Part shown: in pieces, positions 61,617 through 64,000 of the stretch | Numbering within the stretch: the stretch's first letter is position 1 | How the letters are laid out: each line of letters begins with the position of its first letter | Source of the DNA: Vibrio metoecus | GTDB lineage: Bacteria > Pseudomonadota > Gammaproteobacteria > Enterobacterales > Vibrionaceae | DNA: 64,000 bases | Direction: 5' to 3' | NCBI RefSeq assembly: GCF_009665255.1 | Contig: NZ_CP035686.1 | Span: 1,426,001-1,490,000 of the forward strand | Made by a program: the position numbers and the translations under genes | Notes under the pieces: generated by a model | Told to the model about the DNA's origin: nothing | The model's input: the letters and a program-made list of their open reading frames with translations, nothing else | Databases searched by the model: none

Positions 61617-62600
61617 TTAACCTTTCTGACCACGCTGCGCCGCTTTGCGTGCCAGTTTTTCAGCGCGACGAGCTTCAATGACGTGCGCACTCTCTTCGCC
61701 GATATGGCTTTCACCGCGCAGTTTCGCCAATTGGACTTGCTTTTCACGCTCACGGAAACGCTCTAACTGCTCTTCCGTGTGTGACCCAAAGCAACGCGGA
61801 CAGCTGACGCCTTGTTCGTATTGCTCGCTTTGCTTGTCTTCCTCTGTAATCGGTAGACGGCAAGCATTACAGATTTGATAGTCACTTTCTGCAAGGCCAT
61901 GCCCTACCGCAACGCGTCCATCGAATACATAGCAATCGCCTTCCCACAGGCTTTGCTCTTGAGGCACTTCTTCAAGATATTTCAAAATGCCACCTTCAAG
62001 ATGATACACCTCATCAAAACCTTGCTCTTTCAAATAAGCGGTGGATTTTTCACAGCGGATCCCGCCGGTACAGAACATGGCGACTTTCTTATGCTTTTGC
62101 GGATCGAGGTTTTCCTGCACATAGTGCGGAAACTCACGGAACGTCTCGGTTTTTGGGTTGAGCGCGTTTTTAAACGTACCGAGCTGCACTTCGTAGTCAT
62201 TACGCGTATCCACCACCAACACTTCTGGATCGGAGATCAGCGTGTTCCAATCTTGTGGCTTCACGTAAGTACCCACCACATGACGCGGATCGATGCCTTC
62301 TACGCCCATGGTCACAATCTCTTTCTTGAGTTTGACCTTGGTGCGGTTAAACGGAGGCTCAGTAGCAAAAGACTCTTTATAGACAGTGCCTTTTAAACTT
62401 GGCTCGTTATCTAGCCACGCCAGCAACACATCAATCCCTTGCCGAGAAGAAGCGACTGTGCCGTTAATGCCTTCTTGTGCCAGCAATAATGTGCCGCGAA
62501 TGTGGTTCTCTTCCATCAGTGCCAACAGCGGCGCTCTCAGCTCTTGGTAATGATTGAGCTCAACAAACTTGTAGAGCGCACAGACAACATATTGACTCAT
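61617..62600 (-). CDS. trhO: tRNA uridine-34 hydroxylase TrhO (rhodanese family)
   Basis: 327-aa protein of the YceA/TrhO family, which uses oxygen to form 5-hydroxyuridine at tRNA position 34. An N-terminal acylphosphatase-like domain leads to a rhodanese domain, whose catalytic cysteine lies in VAMFCTGGIRCEKSTAYL. A C-terminal zinc-knuckle (ICNACRLPI ... GVSCPRCFGSHT) ends in a basic tail rich in Arg and Ala. The ATG at 62600 follows AAAAGGTCATACC. It converges on the AraC gene with 26 bases between them. Confidence 0.92.
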   Translation of the reverse strand: MSQYVVCALYKFVELNHYQELRAPLLALMEENHIRGTLLLAQEGINGTVASSRQGIDVLLAWLDNEPSLKGTVYKESFATEPPFNRTKVKLKKEIVTMGVEGIDPRHVVGTYVKPQDWNTLISDPEVLVVDTRNDYEVQLGTFKNALNPKTETFREFPHYVQENLDPQKHKKVAMFCTGGIRCEKSTAYLKEQGFDEVYHLEGGILKYLEEVPQEQSLWEGDCYVFDGRVAVGHGLAESDYQICNACRLPITEEDKQSEQYEQGVSCPRCFGSHTEEQLERFREREKQVQLAKLRGESHIGEESAHVIEARRAEKLARKAAQRGQKG

Positions 62601-63145
62601 GGTATGACCTTTTAAATACGACACTTGGAAATTGGGCGGCATTATACCCAAGCAAACCGATGACAAATACGGAGTGTTTTTGGGGTATAGCTTATTATAA
62701 GCGGTAAATCAGGAACCAACGTGGGGATGATATTTGCTCAATTTGGCCTGCTCAGTGTAGGTGACCGATATAATCCCAAAGCACATTTTTGAATCATTCC
62801 CCCCGATTAGAAAGAGGGATTACCTTGGTAACATTCAATAGTTTTATCGTGTCTAACTGACTAAAATTGTGTCGATTAGGCTTAGCACTCGCTTTAGCCC
62901 CAACCCAAAAACCACTAAGCCACTGATTTTAATCATTAATAATTTAAAGCAAAGAAATGCGTATCTATTGTGTGTACATCGTGTATAGTAGCGCCAGTTC
63001 TAACAGTGAGCTATTGATATAAAATTTAGTTTAAGATCTTCTCAGTTTTTGATTCAGTTTGTCATATATATCCTGCGATAACTTTTTCTTCATTCCATAT
63101 TTAGTAGTTTCTCTTTCAATGTAATTAATCTATCGAGATATATAT
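62601..63145. other. 545-base AT-rich gap, trhO promoter and cold-shock gene leader
   Basis: Holds the trhO promoter on one side and the likely long untranslated leader of the cold-shock gene on the other. Near trhO, TATACCC (62643) and GGGTATA (62683) form a dyad, and GCTTATTATAAGC (62690) is a small palindrome. A TATAGT hexamer near 62986 could be a -10 box giving a leader of about 150 bases, usual for cold-shock genes, but its -35 is poor. No further gene seen. Confidence 0.5.
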
Positions 63146-63358
63146 ATGTCTAACAAAACAACTGGCCTAGTAAAATGGTTCAACGAAACTAAAGGTTTTG
63201 GATTTATCACTCCTGACAACGGCGGTGCTGATCTATTCGTTCACTTCAAATCTATTGTTAGTGACGGTTTTAAAACATTATCTGAAGGCCAAAAAGTTGC
63301 TTTCAACGTAGAACAAGGTAATAAAGGCCCACAAGCTGCTAACGTTACTTTGCTATAA
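63146..63358 (+). CDS. Cold-shock protein of the CspA family
   Basis: 70-aa single OB-fold nucleic-acid-binding protein. RNP1 is KGFGFITP and RNP2 is LFVHF, with the start TGLVKWFNETKGF typical of CspA proteins. It would bind single-stranded RNA/DNA and relax structured messages. The ribosome site (CGAG) is modest. It lies in unusually AT-rich DNA at the window's end with two tiny ORFs downstream, and differs from what I recall next to trhO in the reference strain. Confidence 0.93.
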   Translation: MSNKTTGLVKWFNETKGFGFITPDNGGADLFVHFKSIVSDGFKTLSEGQKVAFNVEQGNKGPQAANVTLL

Positions 63359-63364
63359 ATATTT

Positions 63365-63401
63365 ATGACTAGATCTTGTTTATATGATGAGATCTAGTCA
63401 T
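63365..63401 (+). terminator. 12-bp stem-loop after the cold-shock gene
   Basis: Perfect 12-bp arms ATGACTAGATCT / AGATCTAGTCAT around a 13-base AT-rich loop, starting 6 bases after the stop codon. No T tract follows, so it may serve as a message-stabilising or Rho-assisted end. Confidence 0.6.
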
Positions 63402-63632
63402 TCAAACCCTCATTAAATAAAGAAACACCGTTCTTTAGTCCTCAATCTTACAGTAAAAATTTTAGATTTATCTTCCTACTGTAAATCCGATAAATAGTGT
63501 TTTTTAATCTTATCCAATTTCATATCACCTAATGATAATTTTCTAGGTTGGGATTTCTTTCGAAATTAAACATTCGCAAGATGTGATGTTCGATGGGTTA
63601 CATATTTCTATGCTAGGGAAGGAGATCAAAAT
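63402..63632. other. AT-rich spacer before the two tiny ORFs
   Basis: 231 bases containing a 7-bp dyad TACAGTA (63450) and TACTGTA (63476) and no other gene. A promoter for the small ORFs may lie here but is not clear. Confidence 0.4.
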
Positions 63633-63782
63633 TTGAAAAAACCAATCACCGGTTCTAATTCAAAGAATTCCAAAGTAAAAACTCTTAATGCAGATGAAAG
63701 TCCAGATAACATTCACAAGATAAGAAAAAAAATTGAAGATATTTTATTAGAACGAGAACAAAAGAAACTTTGGGGTCTATAA
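63633..63782 (+). CDS. 49-aa basic protein with TTG start
   Basis: TTG at 63633 is preceded by a near-perfect ribosome site (AAGGAGAT, about 8 bases away). It encodes a highly charged peptide (KKPITGSNSKNSKVKTLNAD; HKIRKKIEDILLEREQKKLW) with a disordered front and a helical back half. Its stop is followed by AAGGAATT, the ribosome site of the next ORF, so the two look like a mini-operon. I recognise no family. Confidence 0.6.
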   Translation: MKKPITGSNSKNSKVKTLNADESPDNIHKIRKKIEDILLEREQKKLWGL

Positions 63783-63792
63783 GGAATTAAAA

Positions 63793-63993
63793 ATGCGAAA
63801 ACCCGTAAGAAAATCAAACAAAAAAACACAAAAAAACAACTTTGAAGAGCAATTCTCTATTATGGTCACAGAATACCAAGCAGCGAAAGAAGCTCTAGAC
63901 TCAATGGAACAAGGCACACCAGAGTATATGAACCAGAAAAAATTATGTGAAAAACTATTTTCCAATGCCGAACGGTATATCAATAGAAATTAA
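63793..63993 (+). CDS. 66-aa charged helical protein
   Basis: ATG with the site AAGGAATT 8 bases upstream and 10 bases after the preceding stop. The first 15 residues are very basic (MRKPVRKSNKKTQKN) and the rest is a likely helical hairpin (EEQFSIMVTEYQAAKEALDS; YMNQKKLCEKLFSNAERYIN). No known family that I recognise. It ends 7 bases before the window boundary, so further genes of this set may lie outside. Confidence 0.65.
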   Translation: MRKPVRKSNKKTQKNNFEEQFSIMVTEYQAAKEALDSMEQGTPEYMNQKKLCEKLFSNAERYINRN

Positions 63994-64000
63994 CAACCTG

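Noticed and set aside
1..64000. CRISPR array, integron attC site, IS element or prophage
   Set aside because: No regularly spaced repeats, transposase, integrase or phage structural genes are present; the only accessory-looking segment is the last 1.3 kb, and it has no mobility gene within the window.
1..64000. tRNA or rRNA genes
   Set aside because: Reading by eye showed no T-loop GTTCGAATC-type motif within a cloverleaf context; a short or degenerate tRNA could still have been missed.

Overview
The window is a Vibrio chromosome segment, almost certainly Vibrio cholerae or a very close relative (V. mimicus, V. metoecus, V. paracholerae). This rests on recognisable proteins: the periplasmic broad-spectrum racemase BsrV, the chitin-oligosaccharide deacetylase with two C-terminal chitin-binding modules, the CosR/OpuD pair and the imelysin-type iron-regulated protein. 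The gene order, as I recall it, resembles the large chromosome of strain N16961 read backwards from about VC1313 to VC1259. No database was searched. I saw no rRNA, tRNA, CRISPR array, insertion sequence, prophage or integron attC site.

Layout. 1-4.1 kb: a chemoreceptor, bsrV and an RhtA-like exporter on the plus strand. 4.2-9.9 kb: a minus-strand run ycjX-ycjF-tyrR-acetyltransferase-HD phosphohydrolase-DUF2947. 10-17.7 kb: a 61-aa membrane protein, class I fumarase, pabB, a Nudix hydrolase, the serine catabolism pair sdaC-sdaA, and queD. 18-24.7 kb: a chemoreceptor with a periplasmic heme-c motif, asnS, thiD under a TPP riboswitch, an acetyltransferase, and an aromatic/aspartate aminotransferase. 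24.9-33.7 kb: a cNMP/CBS/DUF294 protein with a DEDD exonuclease, a Cache chemoreceptor, and opgGH for osmoregulated periplasmic glucans.

33.7-40.6 kb is a chitin-derived disaccharide locus: PTS genes chbBCA, GH4 hydrolase, ChbG-like deacetylase and a LacI regulator, divergent from a secreted chitin-oligosaccharide deacetylase. A perfect LacI-type operator lies between the two arms. 40.7-43.1 kb holds the osmoprotectant pair opuD/cosR, with an 18-bp imperfect inverted repeat in the shared region. 43.1-48.2 kb is a TRAP transporter operon followed by a Cache histidine kinase and a NarL/LuxR-type regulator; dctQ is broken by a one-base frameshift. 48.6-52.8 kb holds a small winged-helix-like protein, a DUF2982 membrane protein, and the metallo-beta-lactamase/MepK/LdtD cell-wall group.

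53.0-57.9 kb is a Fur-box-controlled cassette (imelysin, di-heme oxidoreductase, second imelysin lipoprotein, DUF1513 protein) that looks like an envelope iron-handling system with no recognised permease. A 107-bp palindromic element sits inside it. 58.1-62.6 kb: ribA, a 58-aa gene with a GTG start, a SetA-like sugar efflux protein, an AraC regulator and the tRNA hydroxylase trhO. The last 1.3 kb is conspicuously AT-rich: a cold-shock gene and two tiny co-oriented ORFs with good ribosome-binding sites. This is the least familiar and most accessory-looking part.
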